A DNA stretch of 64,000 nucleotides from Spyradosoma sp004558035 (GCF_050314555.1 NZ_JBNPNH010000001.1:62001-126000); one strand, 5' to 3'; positions 1 through 8,484 are shown, counted from the stretch's first letter. The notes: generated by a model not told the origin, from the letters alone. Numbers and translations are program-made.

Positions 1-511
1 TGACTTCCGCCTTCGCGTCCTCGACGTCCATGGGAACGACGGTTTTCACGTTGGCGGGAATGCCGTAAATCGAGCAGTACGATTTCGACCAGATGAAGCT
101 CAGCAACGGGAACGAACGCGTGCGGATCTTGAAATGCGGCATCACGAGGTATTCAGCCCTGTTCTTTTCGCACGCGTCGAAAACGGCTTCGCGAAGCGCT
201 TCCGCCTGCGTCGGCGTCAGCCCTTCGTAGATGGACGGCTCGACGTAAGCGGCGGAGTTCGAGGCACCGAAATTCGGCAGCGAGAACTTCGGCGCCTTGA
301 TTTCGAAGTCGAAGTTGAAGAATCCTCCGGCTTCGCCTTCGCCGGAAATTTTCTTCGACCCGATTTCGAAAACGGGCTTGAAGAGCACGGGCTTCACACC
401 GGTGATCGGCGTGTGCGTGCGGTCGTTGGAGACGTCCGTGGCGCAGCCGCTCATGCCGATGAGGAGAGCGAGCGCCGCCGGAACCAGTGTAGTAGCGGAT
501 TTTTTGTTCAT
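1..511 (-). CDS. Putative lipoprotein, 3' part cut by window edge
   Basis: The reading frame starts at ATG 511 and is still open at base 1, so the C-terminus is missing. The first residues, MNKKSATTLVPAALALLIG followed by MSGC, form a lipoprotein signal peptide with the lipobox cysteine at residue 23, so the mature protein should be lipid-anchored in the envelope. The remaining 147 or so residues are a mixed charged domain with no motif I recognise. Its start lies only 26 bases from the stop of the next gene upstream (537-950, same strand), so the two may be co-transcribed. Function unknown. Confidence 0.7.
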   Translation of the reverse strand, partial: MNKKSATTLVPAALALLIGMSGCATDVSNDRTHTPITGVKPVLFKPVFEIGSKKISGEGEAGGFFNFDFEIKAPKFSLPNFGASNSAAYVEPSIYEGLTPTQAEALREAVFDACEKNRAEYLVMPHFKIRTRSFPLLSFIWSKSYCSIYGIPANVKTVVPMDVEDAKAEV

Positions 512-536
512 GTCGTTTTTTGGGGTTAAGAAAATT

Positions 537-950
537 TCACTTCGTTTCCGCGGGCGGGAGGGAGGCGGAGGCGCGCCACGTCTTGTAGGCGGCGATCTGG
601 TCGGCGAAGGTCTTGAGCAGAATGCCGAAGACCGCCACGTCGTCCACGTAGCCGAGGAAGGGAATCACGTCGGGAATGACGTCGATCGGCGAGAAGAAAT
701 AGACGACCGCAAAGACGATCGCGGCGATGAGCGACCACGGCACGTCCGTGTATTTTCCCGCCTTGTAGTCTTTGAGCATCTGGAAGAGAAGCTTCGCGTT
801 GTCCCACATGTCGCCGAGCTTGGAGCCTTTTTCGTTGAACTCCTCCTCGCGATCCAGGACTTCGTCGAAGTCTTTTTCGGAGACGTTTTTGCGTCCCGCG
901 TCGAACGCCGCGTTCACGCGGCTCGTATCCGTTTCGTTGAGCTGTTTCAT
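537..950 (-). CDS. YkvA/DUF1232-like small membrane protein
   Basis: A 137-residue protein. Its second half contains a hydrophobic segment followed by FSPIDVIPDVIPFLGYVDD, the signature of the YkvA (DUF1232) family: small membrane-associated proteins of unknown biochemical role. A conserved aromatic/Lys-Trp tail (KTWR) follows. I chose ATG 950 because the only in-frame upstream start is a TTG at 1010 that would add a lysine/asparagine-rich extension unlike the family. No strong ribosome-binding site is visible. Family assignment is from the motif; no function is inferred. Confidence 0.75.
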   Translation of the reverse strand: MKQLNETDTSRVNAAFDAGRKNVSEKDFDEVLDREEEFNEKGSKLGDMWDNAKLLFQMLKDYKAGKYTDVPWSLIAAIVFAVVYFFSPIDVIPDVIPFLGYVDDVAVFGILLKTFADQIAAYKTWRASASLPPAETK

Positions 951-1075
951 GATGTTTTTTCTGTTGATTGGGTTCGTGATTTTGTGACGAGGGGAAATAA
1001 ATTGAGACAATTTTACCCCCCCTAAAAGGCGTCAAGCAGGAAAAATGCCGATGAAAAAAAAGTTTTCGGGAGCGT

Positions 1076-1558
1076 TCAGCGCGTTTTTTCGAGGCGCGCG
1101 CGAAGTGCGGAGGCGCGTTCCCGCAGCAGCTCGGCGGCGCGGAGGGCGCGGTCGGCGTGTTCCATCGTGCCGCCGTCGAAATCCGACGGGGCGTTCAGCG
1201 CGGCGTCGAAGCGCGCCCGCCACGCGTCGCGTTCCCGCGCGTATTCCGCCTCGTCGAAGGCGGGAGCGTTCTCGACGTCGCATTCGAGCCAGTCGATTTC
1301 GGCTTCGGCGAGGCGGAAGATTTCCGCCGCCGCCATCGTCATTTTGAGCTGCGAAAGCGGCTCCGTCTCGAGGATTTTTTCGAGACGTTCCCGCGCATGC
1401 GCGAAGACGTCGGGGGCGTCGTCGCGGCAAGCTGCGGGCGCATGTTCTCGCGCCTCGGCGGGCGTTCCCGCGAAGAAGGCGCCGAGCGCGCTTCCGGTGA
1501 AGATCGCCGCCGCGCACGCGAGCGCGGGCAGAGAAAGTCTGAAGAGAGTTTTTTTCAT
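1076..1558 (-). CDS. Small exported protein of unknown function
   Basis: A 160-residue protein beginning MKKTLFRLSLPALACAAAIF, a clear Sec signal peptide with a cleavage region near ALGAFFAGTPAEA. The mature part is short, alpha-helical and rich in Ala, Glu and Arg, with two cysteines (near residues 44 and 83) that could form a disulfide in the periplasm. It resembles LprI-like (DUF1311) proteins in size and helical make-up, but I cannot see the defining motif, so it is left unassigned. It is separated from the Sel1 gene upstream by a 104-base spacer carrying inverted-repeat words. Confidence 0.6.
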   Translation of the reverse strand: MKKTLFRLSLPALACAAAIFTGSALGAFFAGTPAEAREHAPAACRDDAPDVFAHARERLEKILETEPLSQLKMTMAAAEIFRLAEAEIDWLECDVENAPAFDEAEYARERDAWRARFDAALNAPSDFDGGTMEHADRALRAAELLRERASALRARLEKTR

Positions 1559-1583
1559 GAGTCTGAAGAGGAAAGTTTTAAGA

Positions 1584-1656
1584 GTTCAGGAGTTGAGGAG
1601 TTTAGTAGTTGAAGAGTAATTACCTTTTCAACTCCTCAACCTTTTAAACCCCTCGA
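1584..1656. repeat. Intergenic inverted repeat of GTTGAGGAG-type words
   Basis: The left arm (1584-1617) holds reiterated words such as GGAGTTGAGGAGTTTAG and TAGTTGAAG. The right arm (1627-1656) is a reverse-complement version, TTCAACTCCTCAACC followed by TTTTAAACCCCTCGAC. The centre carries a 24-base string at 1605-1628 that recurs with two mismatches at 57579-57602, again between two consecutive minus-strand genes. It could act as a hairpin in read-through RNA. It is listed as one of several word-based intergenic repeats in this window. Confidence 0.6.
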
Positions 1657-1662
1657 CTTTTT

Positions 1663-3552
1663 TCAATCTTCCGGTTCCGGCGGGTTCTTGAGGAGTTCGT
1701 CGCACTGCGGGTCGCCGAGCTTCGAGCCGTTGCGCCAGCAGCGGCGCGCCTTTTCGGGGGAACGCGGCAGTCCGGCGCCGTGCCAGGCGCAGAGCCCGAG
1801 AATGCCCCACGCGCCCGCGTCGCCGTTCTTCGTCCCGAGCTTCGCCCAACGCACCACGGCTTCGGGGTCGCCGTCGGGGTCGTTCCATTCGCAGCGCGCG
1901 AGCTGGAACGCCGCGTCGGCGTCGCCCTCGTCGAAGGCGGCGAGCAGCAGTTCCCGCGCGCGGGAAAATTCCTCGCGGGTCACGAGCTCGGCGCCCGCGC
2001 AGAACCGCGCCGTGGGCTCGCCGAGCTCCGCCGCCTTGAGGAGCCATTCCAGCTCCGCGTCCTCGTCGCGTTTCGTGCCGAGGCCGACGCGGAAGCAGCG
2101 CGCGAGCTCGACCATCGCGTCGGCGTCGCCCTGCTCCGCGCCTTTTTTCGCCCACTTAAAGGCGCGCCTGTCCGCGGGCTTGCGCATGCGGTAGATTTGC
2201 GCGATCCGGCCGGCGGCGTCCGCGTCGCCGAGCGCGTCCGCGCGTTCGAAATACGCGATCGCGCGCGCCTCGTCCTCGGGAACGCCGAAGCCTTCGCGGC
2301 AGGCGCCGCCGAGCATGTAGGCGCCGACCGCCTCGTCCGCCGCGTCGAGTTCGCGCGCGATTCTGACGAAGTCCTTCGGGCTTTTTTTCGTGCCGACGCC
2401 GTCGCGGTGACAGGCGGCGAGCACGCGCGCGCCGAGCACAGCTCCCCCTTCGTAGGCGGCTTTCGCGAAGGTGAACGCCTCCGGATCGTCGCGCGCGAAG
2501 AGCGCCCGCGCAAGCTCCGAAGCGCCGTTCGCGTCGCCGAGCGCGGCGGAGGCGCGGAAATGGCGTTCCGCCGCCTTGAAGTCGCCTTGCCCCTGCTCGA
2601 AAAGGCCGAAGCTCGCGTGCGCGTCGCCGAGCCGCGGGGCGTCTTCGGGGGCGGCGAGCTCGATCGCGCGGTCGAACCAGTAGCGCGCCTCCTCGGGCTT
2701 TTCCTCGACGCCTTCGCCGAACGCGTACGAGAGCGCGAGCACGAGCGCCGCGTCGCAGCTCGGCACGGCGCCGAAGGCCTCGAGCGCGAGCGCGAACGCG
2801 CCGGGCTTGCCGCCGGAGTAAAGCGTCCAGGCGAGGGTCGCCTTCGCCGTCGCGGGACCGTCCTGCGCCGCTTCGCGCAGGAGCGTTTCCGCGAGTTCAT
2901 CGTCGTCCGTCCGCATCTTCACGAAGGCGTACACGAAGAAAAGCGAGTCGTTCGGAAGCGCCGCCTTCTTCAGCGCCCTGCGGAGCGCGCGGCAGACGGC
3001 GCGCGTTTCCGTCGCGAACGTCTCGGCGTCGAGCTTTCCGGCGATGCGGGCGACGAAGAGCTCGAGGAGCGGCGAGAGCTTCCCGTAGGCGCGCACGAAG
3101 TCCGCGTCCGCTTCCGCGCGGCGCTGCAGCTCGAGCGCGGCGCGGGCTTTCTTGAGCGCGTCGGGAGCGTCTTCTTCGATTTCAAGGAAGATTTTCGCCG
3201 CCTCCAGCTGCACCGCGAGCGCGTCCCCGCGGGCGAGCGCGGCGGCGAGCAGCTTTTCCGCCTCGGCTTCGTCGCGCGGCACGCCTTGGCCGTTCGAGAA
3301 GAGCGCGGAAAGATTCGTTCCCGCGCGGGCGAATCCCTGCGCGAAAGATTTTTCGTAGAGCTCGCGCGCCTTGGCGAAATCGACGGGAAAACCGCGGCCG
3401 AAATCGTCGTAGAATTCGCCGAGAAAGCACTGCGCCTCGGCGTCGCCGAGCGCGGCGGCCTCGCCGAAGCGCTCGAAGGCGGTCTTGAAGTCGCGCGCGA
3501 AAAAGGCGGTCTTGCCGGCGTCGCGGAGCGTGATGGAATCGGAATTTTTCAT
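1663..3552 (-). CDS. Sel1/TPR-repeat protein
   Basis: A 629-residue protein without a signal peptide. It is built from Sel1-like repeats of about 36 residues, recognisable by recurring A..LGDA.A, YEKSFAQGFARAG, G.GV..D..EA and KKGAEQGDADAMVELARC patterns from residue 15 to the end. The middle (about 95-290) is more degenerate and TPR-like. Such proteins are helical-solenoid scaffolds for protein-protein contacts; the partner here is unknown. ATG 3552 is chosen because the repeats begin directly after it, whereas the 121 codons of open frame further upstream are arginine-rich and shadow-like. The neighbouring genes give no hint of the partner. Confidence 0.85.
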   Translation of the reverse strand: MKNSDSITLRDAGKTAFFARDFKTAFERFGEAAALGDAEAQCFLGEFYDDFGRGFPVDFAKARELYEKSFAQGFARAGTNLSALFSNGQGVPRDEAEAEKLLAAALARGDALAVQLEAAKIFLEIEEDAPDALKKARAALELQRRAEADADFVRAYGKLSPLLELFVARIAGKLDAETFATETRAVCRALRRALKKAALPNDSLFFVYAFVKMRTDDDELAETLLREAAQDGPATAKATLAWTLYSGGKPGAFALALEAFGAVPSCDAALVLALSYAFGEGVEEKPEEARYWFDRAIELAAPEDAPRLGDAHASFGLFEQGQGDFKAAERHFRASAALGDANGASELARALFARDDPEAFTFAKAAYEGGAVLGARVLAACHRDGVGTKKSPKDFVRIARELDAADEAVGAYMLGGACREGFGVPEDEARAIAYFERADALGDADAAGRIAQIYRMRKPADRRAFKWAKKGAEQGDADAMVELARCFRVGLGTKRDEDAELEWLLKAAELGEPTARFCAGAELVTREEFSRARELLLAAFDEGDADAAFQLARCEWNDPDGDPEAVVRWAKLGTKNGDAGAWGILGLCAWHGAGLPRSPEKARRCWRNGSKLGDPQCDELLKNPPEPED

Positions 3553-3708
3553 GGTTCGTCGCGGATTGAGAAATTGAAGTGCGTTCATTTTAGGCGAAAA
3601 AAGCGTTCCCGCAAGGGCGCCGATTTGTGGACAAACCGCGCGCGTTTTTCCGCGCGCGCCGCGGAGTTCCTGTTTGCGAAAGCGGGAACAGCGGGTCAAG
3701 CTCGACGC

Positions 3709-4629
3709 ATGAAGATTTTTTCGTGCACGTTTTTTCTCCTCTGCGCGGCGCTCGTTCCCGCGCACGTCCTCGCCGCCGAGCCGCCCGCGCGCGGGAACGG
3801 GAGCGCCGCGTTTTCCGCCGGCGCGATCCCGCTGCTCGGCGAGACGCTCCTCCTCGTCGAGACGACGGTGGACGGCGTTCCCGCGAAGCTGCTGCTGGAC
3901 ACCGGCGCCTCGCACACCTCGCTCGACGCCGCGTGGGCGAAGGCGACTTTCCCCGCCCTGAAGACGCGCGTCGTGCCGTTGAAGAGCGACGGCGTGTACA
4001 CCTTCGCGAGTCCGGAAATCGCTCTCGCGCGAATCGGCGAATTCCGCCTCGGCGGCAGACGTTTCGCGGACGTCGAAATGCCGCTCGCGGACCTTTCAGG
4101 TCTGCGCCGCGCCCTGCCGGAGCTGAACGACGTCGTCGGCATTCTCGGCATGAACGCGACGACGCTCGCGCCTTGCCGCATTTCCTTCGGCGGACGCCGC
4201 ATGGAATGGGTCGAGCCGGGCTCGGCAGCGTTCGCCGGCAAGGAGAAATTCCCGATTCGGCGCACGGCGGGAACGGCCTGCGTGCAGGTGACGCTCCCGC
4301 CGCAGAAGCCGGGCGGCGCGGCGGTCTCGGCGCTGATCGACAGCGGCGCCGTGGGCTCGAGCGTTCCCGCGGATTTCTGGATCGGCGCCGCCGAAGAAAA
4401 GCGGACCGCGCTCGTGACCACCGCGACGGGAACGCGGAAAGTCGCCGTCGAATTCGGCGTTCCCGCGCCGCTGAAATTTTCCGAGACGCTCGCCGTGCCC
4501 GACGTTTCCCCGCGCCTGATCCGCCCCGGCGAGGCGATGAAGATTCTGCTCGGGCTGGACGTGCTGAACCGCCTCGAAATCATCTTCGACCTGCGGAACG
4601 GCGTCGTCTGGATCGGGCGCGACGAATGA
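3709..4629 (+). CDS. Secreted retropepsin-like aspartic protease
   Basis: A 306-residue protein with a signal peptide (MKIFSCTFFLLCAALVPAHV, cleavage near residue 23). Two half-domains each carry an aspartyl-protease-like turn: LLLDTGASHTSL (Asp64) and, about 140 residues later, ALIDSGAVGSS. This two-motif layout with DTG and DSG fits bacterial retropepsin-like proteins of the clan AA type, here a tandem rather than a dimerising single domain. It probably acts in the periplasm or outside the cell. The substrate is unknown. The second motif, DSGA instead of DTGA, is still compatible with catalysis. It is transcribed divergently from the Sel1 gene. Confidence 0.75.
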   Translation: MKIFSCTFFLLCAALVPAHVLAAEPPARGNGSAAFSAGAIPLLGETLLLVETTVDGVPAKLLLDTGASHTSLDAAWAKATFPALKTRVVPLKSDGVYTFASPEIALARIGEFRLGGRRFADVEMPLADLSGLRRALPELNDVVGILGMNATTLAPCRISFGGRRMEWVEPGSAAFAGKEKFPIRRTAGTACVQVTLPPQKPGGAAVSALIDSGAVGSSVPADFWIGAAEEKRTALVTTATGTRKVAVEFGVPAPLKFSETLAVPDVSPRLIRPGEAMKILLGLDVLNRLEIIFDLRNGVVWIGRDE

Positions 4630-4718
4630 TTTTTTCGCCGAGGCGAAAATGCCCTTGCCTCCGGCGGGGACATTTGCGAAGCTGTCTTTTCAAGTAAAAT
4701 TCTCAACAAAGCAAAAAA

Positions 4719-5651
4719 ATGTCTGACGAAAACAATTCATTCGGCTCATTCGTGAAGATTCTCATCGGGATCGGTCTCGCCGTTCTGGTTTTCATGAGCT
4801 ACATGCTCGCGGAACAGCAGGGATGGGTGAACACCAATCTCGCCTCGCGCATTCTCCAGGGCGTCGCGGACGGCAAGGCCGCGCGCGCCGAAAAGGCGGA
4901 AGCCGCTCCCGCCGCGCCGCGCAAGACCGGGATCGACGACTCCAAGGTCTTCGTCGACGAGACGCCCGCTCCCGCCGCGCAGCCCGCGCCCGAGCCGGCG
5001 AAGCCCGCCGAGCCCGCGACCGCCGCTCCCGCGGAAACGCAGGACGAGACGCCCGCCGGATCCGACGAAGAGCCGGCGGCTTCCGACGATTCGGGAGATT
5101 CCGGCTCCTCCTCCGACGACGGCGACGACGATTCCGCGTCCTCCGACGATTCCGGCGACGACTCCGCCTCGGACGAAGGCGGCGAATCCGAGCCCGCTCC
5201 CGCCGCGGAAAGCGCTCCCGCGAAGCCGAAAAAGCTCGACTACGCGGAAATCGCCCGCAAGAAATCGACCTGGCCGAAGGCCGTCCAGATCCGCGTGAAG
5301 GGCACGAAGATTCCGCTGCTCAACAACCGCGGCACGGAAATCGGCAAGGTCGAAATTCCCGTGGGCACGCGCGTGTTCATCCGCAAGGTCGGCCCGACGG
5401 GCGTTCTCGAAGTCAAGAGCTCGGTGACGGGCCAGGTCTTCGTCGTCCACGCCTCGCGCACGACGTTCAAGAAACTCTACACGGGCAAGCCGATTTCCGA
5501 CGGGCTGGTCGCCGCGGGCTCCGCGTCGTCGTCCTCCTCCGCAGCCTCCGACGATTCCGGCGACGACTCGTCCGGCGATTCCGACGATTCGGGAGATTCC
5601 GATTCCTCCTCCGACGATTCCGGCGACGATTTCTTCGACGACGATTTCTGA
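4719..5651 (+). CDS. Membrane-anchored protein with Ser/Asp tracts around an SH3-like domain
   Basis: A 310-residue protein with one N-terminal transmembrane helix (about residues 10-28) and no cleavage site, so it is probably anchored in the inner membrane with the rest outside. After an Ala/Pro/Glu linker comes a highly acidic Ser/Asp tract (about 120-165), then a compact domain (about 180-260: ...LLNNRGTEIGKVEIPVGTR...VLEVKSS) that reads like a small beta-barrel (SH3-like), then a second Ser/Asp tract to the C-terminus ending DDFFDDDF. The tracts are encoded by repeats of TCCGACGATTCCGG. Function unknown; a Ca2+- or cation-binding spacer is a guess. Confidence 0.7.
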   Translation: MSDENNSFGSFVKILIGIGLAVLVFMSYMLAEQQGWVNTNLASRILQGVADGKAARAEKAEAAPAAPRKTGIDDSKVFVDETPAPAAQPAPEPAKPAEPATAAPAETQDETPAGSDEEPAASDDSGDSGSSSDDGDDDSASSDDSGDDSASDEGGESEPAPAAESAPAKPKKLDYAEIARKKSTWPKAVQIRVKGTKIPLLNNRGTEIGKVEIPVGTRVFIRKVGPTGVLEVKSSVTGQVFVVHASRTTFKKLYTGKPISDGLVAAGSASSSSSAASDDSGDDSSGDSDDSGDSDSSSDDSGDDFFDDDF

Positions 5652-5673
5652 GAAACGCCGCACGGCACCGACG

Positions 5674-5707
5674 AAAAAAAAGCGTTCCCGCGGGAGCGCT
5701 TTTTTTG
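5674..5707 (+). terminator. Rho-independent terminator built from the iterated octamer
   Basis: A run of As, then AGCGTTCCCG CGGGAGCGCT (a 10-bp stem with one G-T pair), then seven Ts directly after the acidic protein gene. The A-tract opposite the T-tract makes it plausible in both directions. The stem consists of one perfect and one single-mismatch copy of GCGTTCCCGC in inverted orientation. Confidence 0.85.
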
Positions 5708-5721
5708 TAGCCTTTTGCGTC

Positions 5722-6516
5722 ATGAGCGAAAACGTCTTACTGCATTCCTGGAACGTGAATGGGCTACGCGCCGCCATCCGCAAAGGGCTGGAGGCCTACG
5801 TCGCGGAATTTTCTCCGGACGTGCTCTGTCTGCAGGAAATCAAATGTCCCGCGGATCTGGAGCTTCCGGACTCGCTGCGCGCGGCGTTCCCGCACCGCTT
5901 TCTGCATCCGGCGGACAAGCCGGGCTATTCGGGAACGGCGATTTTTTCCAGATTCCCCGCCCTGTCGGTCTCGACGAATTTCGACGCCGCGGAAGACCAC
6001 CCGCAGGAAGGCCGCGTGCTGAGCGCGGAATTTCCCGGCGTGACCGTCGTCTGCGCCTACGTGCCGAACGCGCAGAACGAGCTCGCGCGGCTCGACTACC
6101 GCCTGCGCTGGGACCGCGATTTCCGCGAACACCTGAAGGCGCTCGCGGCGCGCAAGCCCGTCGCCGTCTGCGGCGACTTCAACTGCGCGCACAAGCCGAT
6201 CGACCTCGCGAATCCGAAAAGCAACGAACGCAATCCCGGCTTCACGATCGAGGAGCGCGACTCGTTCTCGGAGACGCTCGACGCGGGCTTCGTCGACACG
6301 TTCCGCGCGAAGAATCCGACCGCGGAAAAGGCGTATTCGTGGTGGAGCTACCGCATGAAGGCGCGGGAACGCAACGTCGGGTGGCGCATCGACTACTGGC
6401 TCGTCTCCCGCGCGCTGGAGTCGCAGTTTTCGGCGCCGGGCATCCTGCCGCAGGTGCTCGGCTCCGACCACTGCCCGGTTTCGGTCGAGCTCCCGCGCGC
6501 GCTTTTCGAAGCGTGA
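5722..6516 (+). CDS. xth: Exodeoxyribonuclease III
   Basis: A 264-residue member of the exonuclease III/AP endonuclease family, which cleaves DNA 5' of abasic sites and degrades 3' ends during base-excision repair. Expected motifs occur in order: HSWNVNGLRA at the start, DVLCLQEIKC with the metal-binding Glu, AYVPNAQ, GDFNCAHKPIDL with the Asp-x-Asn pair, WWSYR, and the C-terminal LGSDHCPV with the catalytic Asp-His. Length matches the family. The start ATG lies 15 bases after the T-tract of the preceding terminator, so any promoter must overlap the terminator or transcription must read through. Confidence 0.95.
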   Translation: MSENVLLHSWNVNGLRAAIRKGLEAYVAEFSPDVLCLQEIKCPADLELPDSLRAAFPHRFLHPADKPGYSGTAIFSRFPALSVSTNFDAAEDHPQEGRVLSAEFPGVTVVCAYVPNAQNELARLDYRLRWDRDFREHLKALAARKPVAVCGDFNCAHKPIDLANPKSNERNPGFTIEERDSFSETLDAGFVDTFRAKNPTAEKAYSWWSYRMKARERNVGWRIDYWLVSRALESQFSAPGILPQVLGSDHCPVSVELPRALFEA

Positions 6517-6541
6517 GGGCGCCCACGGGAACGCCGCTGCG

Positions 6542-7651
6542 TCACGACAGGCAGCGGGAGACGAGCTCGCGCATCACGGCTTCGTCTTCGCGGGGGCGCG
6601 CGACGAGCTCCTCGAACGCGCGGAGGAAATCGAGCTGCCAGTCGATGAGACGCCGCAGCGTCACGCGCGGATCGCGCAGCGTTCCCGCGACTTTCGCGCC
6701 GACGTACCACGCGTTCTGCGAAAAAAGATTGTAGCTCGATTTCTCGTCGTTCCCGCCGAAAAGCTGTCCGTAGCGTTCCGCCGCCGCGAGAATGTCGCCC
6801 TTGGGGATTTCCCCGCGGAAATTCAGCCGCGCGGCGCCGGAATCCGTCAGCGCGCGCAGCTGGATCAGCAGGCTGTTGCGTTTCTGCATCGCGCTCAGCA
6901 GCGGGCGCGCCGAGTCGTTGTTGAAGAAATACGCGCGCAGCGACGCCAGCGTCTTCGCCAGGTCGCCGGAAAAGAACATCTCGACGGGCTCGAAGAAATC
7001 GCCTTCGCCGAAGACGGGAACGAGCTCGCGCACGGTCGCCGCGTCGATCGTGCCGCCTTCGCCGACGTAACACGCGAGCTTTTCGAGCTCGACGCAGCAC
7101 ATGCGCGTGTGGCGGTTCACCTTTTCGACGAGCACGCGCAGGGCGTCGTCGTCGATCTTCACGCCGAGGCGGCGCGCCTCCGCCTCCAGCGCGGGAAAGA
7201 GGTCTTCGGGATCGCTCCCGCCCGCGACCAGATTCAGCTCGCCGAGCTTGAAGAGACGCTTCGTCGCCGAGCGGCGCTTGTCGGGCTTCACGACGGAGAT
7301 CATCGCGAAGACGGCGCTCCGGTCCGTCCGCGCGGCCTCTTCGGCGAGGCGCTCGACGGCGGCGGCGGTCTTGTCGGATTCGACGAGACGCCCGTCCGCA
7401 AGCCAGTTCACGTTGCGCAGCCAGACGTATTTTCTGCCTCCGAACATCGGAAGCGTGCGCACGGACTCGACGAAGCGGTCCACGATTTCCGCGATGTCGT
7501 CCACGCCGAGCGCCGTGCCCTCGAGGACGTCCTTCGACATGTCGTCGAACGCCTCGGCGCTTTCCTTTTCCCAGCGCGCACGCGCGGCGCGCCCGACGAG
7601 AAAATCGTCGTCGCCCGCGAAAAGAATGAAACCGTTTCCGTCTTCTGCCAT
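6542..7651 (-). CDS. holA: DNA polymerase III subunit delta
   Basis: A 369-residue HolA, the clamp-loader subunit that opens the beta sliding clamp. N-terminal FILFAGDDDFLV, the SVRTLPMFGGRKYVWLRN segment (the usual ...PFFSDRRLVVVR region) and RHTRMCCVELEKLACYVG in the middle are typical of delta. The C-terminal helical domain includes LLSAMQKRNSLLIQLRAL. The sequence is divergent but of normal length. It converges with xth (25-base gap) and lies downstream of the microcompartment operon on the same strand, separated by 108 bases without an obvious terminator. Confidence 0.85.
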   Translation of the reverse strand: MAEDGNGFILFAGDDDFLVGRAARARWEKESAEAFDDMSKDVLEGTALGVDDIAEIVDRFVESVRTLPMFGGRKYVWLRNVNWLADGRLVESDKTAAAVERLAEEAARTDRSAVFAMISVVKPDKRRSATKRLFKLGELNLVAGGSDPEDLFPALEAEARRLGVKIDDDALRVLVEKVNRHTRMCCVELEKLACYVGEGGTIDAATVRELVPVFGEGDFFEPVEMFFSGDLAKTLASLRAYFFNNDSARPLLSAMQKRNSLLIQLRALTDSGAARLNFRGEIPKGDILAAAERYGQLFGGNDEKSSYNLFSQNAWYVGAKVAGTLRDPRVTLRRLIDWQLDFLRAFEELVARPREDEAVMRELVSRCLS

Positions 7652-7759
7652 ACGCGCATTATCGTTTTTCCCGCGTTCCCGCGTCGAGAAGATTTTTCGA
7701 AATCGGAGTTCCGCCGTCGTTCCGCCGCTTTGCGGACGCGGAATCTTCCGCGCGGAGCG

Positions 7760-8044
7760 TCAGGGCTTGTAGTCGACCGCGTCCAGAATCATGGCGCAGT
7801 AGGCGTCCACGGGTTTGGGCGGATTGAGCGCGGCGGCGGCCTCGCCGGATTCGGCGAAGGCGACGGTCTGCCCGTCGGCGGCGCCGAGCTCGTCGTAGGC
7901 GACCAGCGAATTGTCGAAATCCGCCTTGCCGCCGGCTTTCCACGTTTTCGTGTTCCACGGGAGCACGAGCACGAACGTGTCGCCGCGGAAGGCCGGGTGC
8001 ATGACCGAGCACACGACGCGCCCGATGACCGTTCCCGCCCTCAT
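7760..8044 (-). CDS. BMC-P (EutN/CcmL) pentamer shell protein 1
   Basis: A 94-residue protein of the EutN/CcmL family, whose pentamers cap the vertices of bacterial microcompartment shells. The pattern is characteristic: short N-terminal strand GTVIGRVVCSVMHP, a middle loop NSLVAYDELGAADGQTV (the usual ..VAVDxVGAGxGExV core) and a C-terminal DAYCAMILDAVDY strand. Its ATG overlaps the stop of the next BMC-P gene (ATGA, 8041-8044), so the two are translationally coupled. It is the last gene of the operon. It has a Trp/Lys insertion (NTKTWKAGGK) not seen in its two paralogues here. Confidence 0.92.
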   Translation of the reverse strand: MRAGTVIGRVVCSVMHPAFRGDTFVLVLPWNTKTWKAGGKADFDNSLVAYDELGAADGQTVAFAESGEAAAALNPPKPVDAYCAMILDAVDYKP

Positions 8045-8331
8045 CGCGCGCCTCCTTCGCCGTCGGCGGGTTTCGCGGGATCGACGATGCCGAGCACCGT
8101 CCAGCGCGCGGGCGAATGCTTCGCGCCGATGAGGCGGCGCGCCTCCGCGCCGTCGCTGTTGATGACGACCTTCTGTCCGACGGCGGCGCCGAGCGGATCG
8201 ATGACGATCTGCGGCGGGCCGTCGGGCGAATCGTCCGGCGTGACGGGCTGCGCGATCAGCATGCGCCAGCCCTCGAGCGTCGGGTGTTTCACCGTCGCCG
8301 TGACGTGGCCTTTGATGATCGCGATGCGCAT
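8041..8331 (-). CDS. BMC-P (EutN/CcmL) pentamer shell protein 2
   Basis: A 96-residue EutN/CcmL-family vertex protein: MRIAIIKGHVTATVKHPTL at the N-terminus, WRMLIAQPV, IDPLGAAVGQKVVINSDG in the core loop and WTVLGIVD near the end. The usual VAYD/VAVD motif is replaced by IVIDPLGA. Three distinct BMC-P paralogues in one locus is the arrangement described for Planctomycetes-Verrucomicrobia-type microcompartments, where each may occupy different vertices. It sits 153 bases downstream of the aldehyde dehydrogenase, a gap that contains an inverted repeat. Confidence 0.92.
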   Translation of the reverse strand: MRIAIIKGHVTATVKHPTLEGWRMLIAQPVTPDDSPDGPPQIVIDPLGAAVGQKVVINSDGAEARRLIGAKHSPARWTVLGIVDPAKPADGEGGAR

Positions 8332-8386
8332 TTTCGGAAATGAATGCTCGTTGAGGAAAAATGAACGACGCGTCGGCGGGAAAAGG

Positions 8387-8455
8387 AGCTTAAGAGGCGA
8401 AAAGCTTAAACGATTTTCTCTTCGGCTTTTAAGCTCTTGAACCTTTCGGCTTTTC
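8387..8455. repeat. Intergenic inverted repeat of AGCTTAA/AAAAGC words
   Basis: The left arm AGCTTAAGAGGCGAAAAGC (from 8387) continues TTAAAC. The right arm TCGGCTTTTAAGCTCTTGAA (from 8422) continues CCTTTCGGCTTTTCC. Each arm repeats the words AGCTTAA and GAAAAGC in different order. It lies between the aldehyde dehydrogenase and the last two shell genes and could reduce read-through between them. Related TTTAAGCTTTAAGC words occur near 37691-37720, 57622-57645 and 59223-59255. Confidence 0.6.
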
Positions 8456-8484
8456 CGCGCGCCGCGCCGTTCGTCATCCGCTGT

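Noticed and set aside
1780..3708. Extension of the retropepsin-like gene 643 codons upstream
   Set aside because: The extra sequence is the antisense shadow of the Sel1 gene. The signal peptide starting at ATG 3709 marks the true beginning.
5075..5645. Regular repeats in the acidic protein gene as a possible CRISPR array
   Set aside because: The repeats are in-frame codons for Ser/Asp, vary in spacing and have no unique spacers; no cas genes are present.
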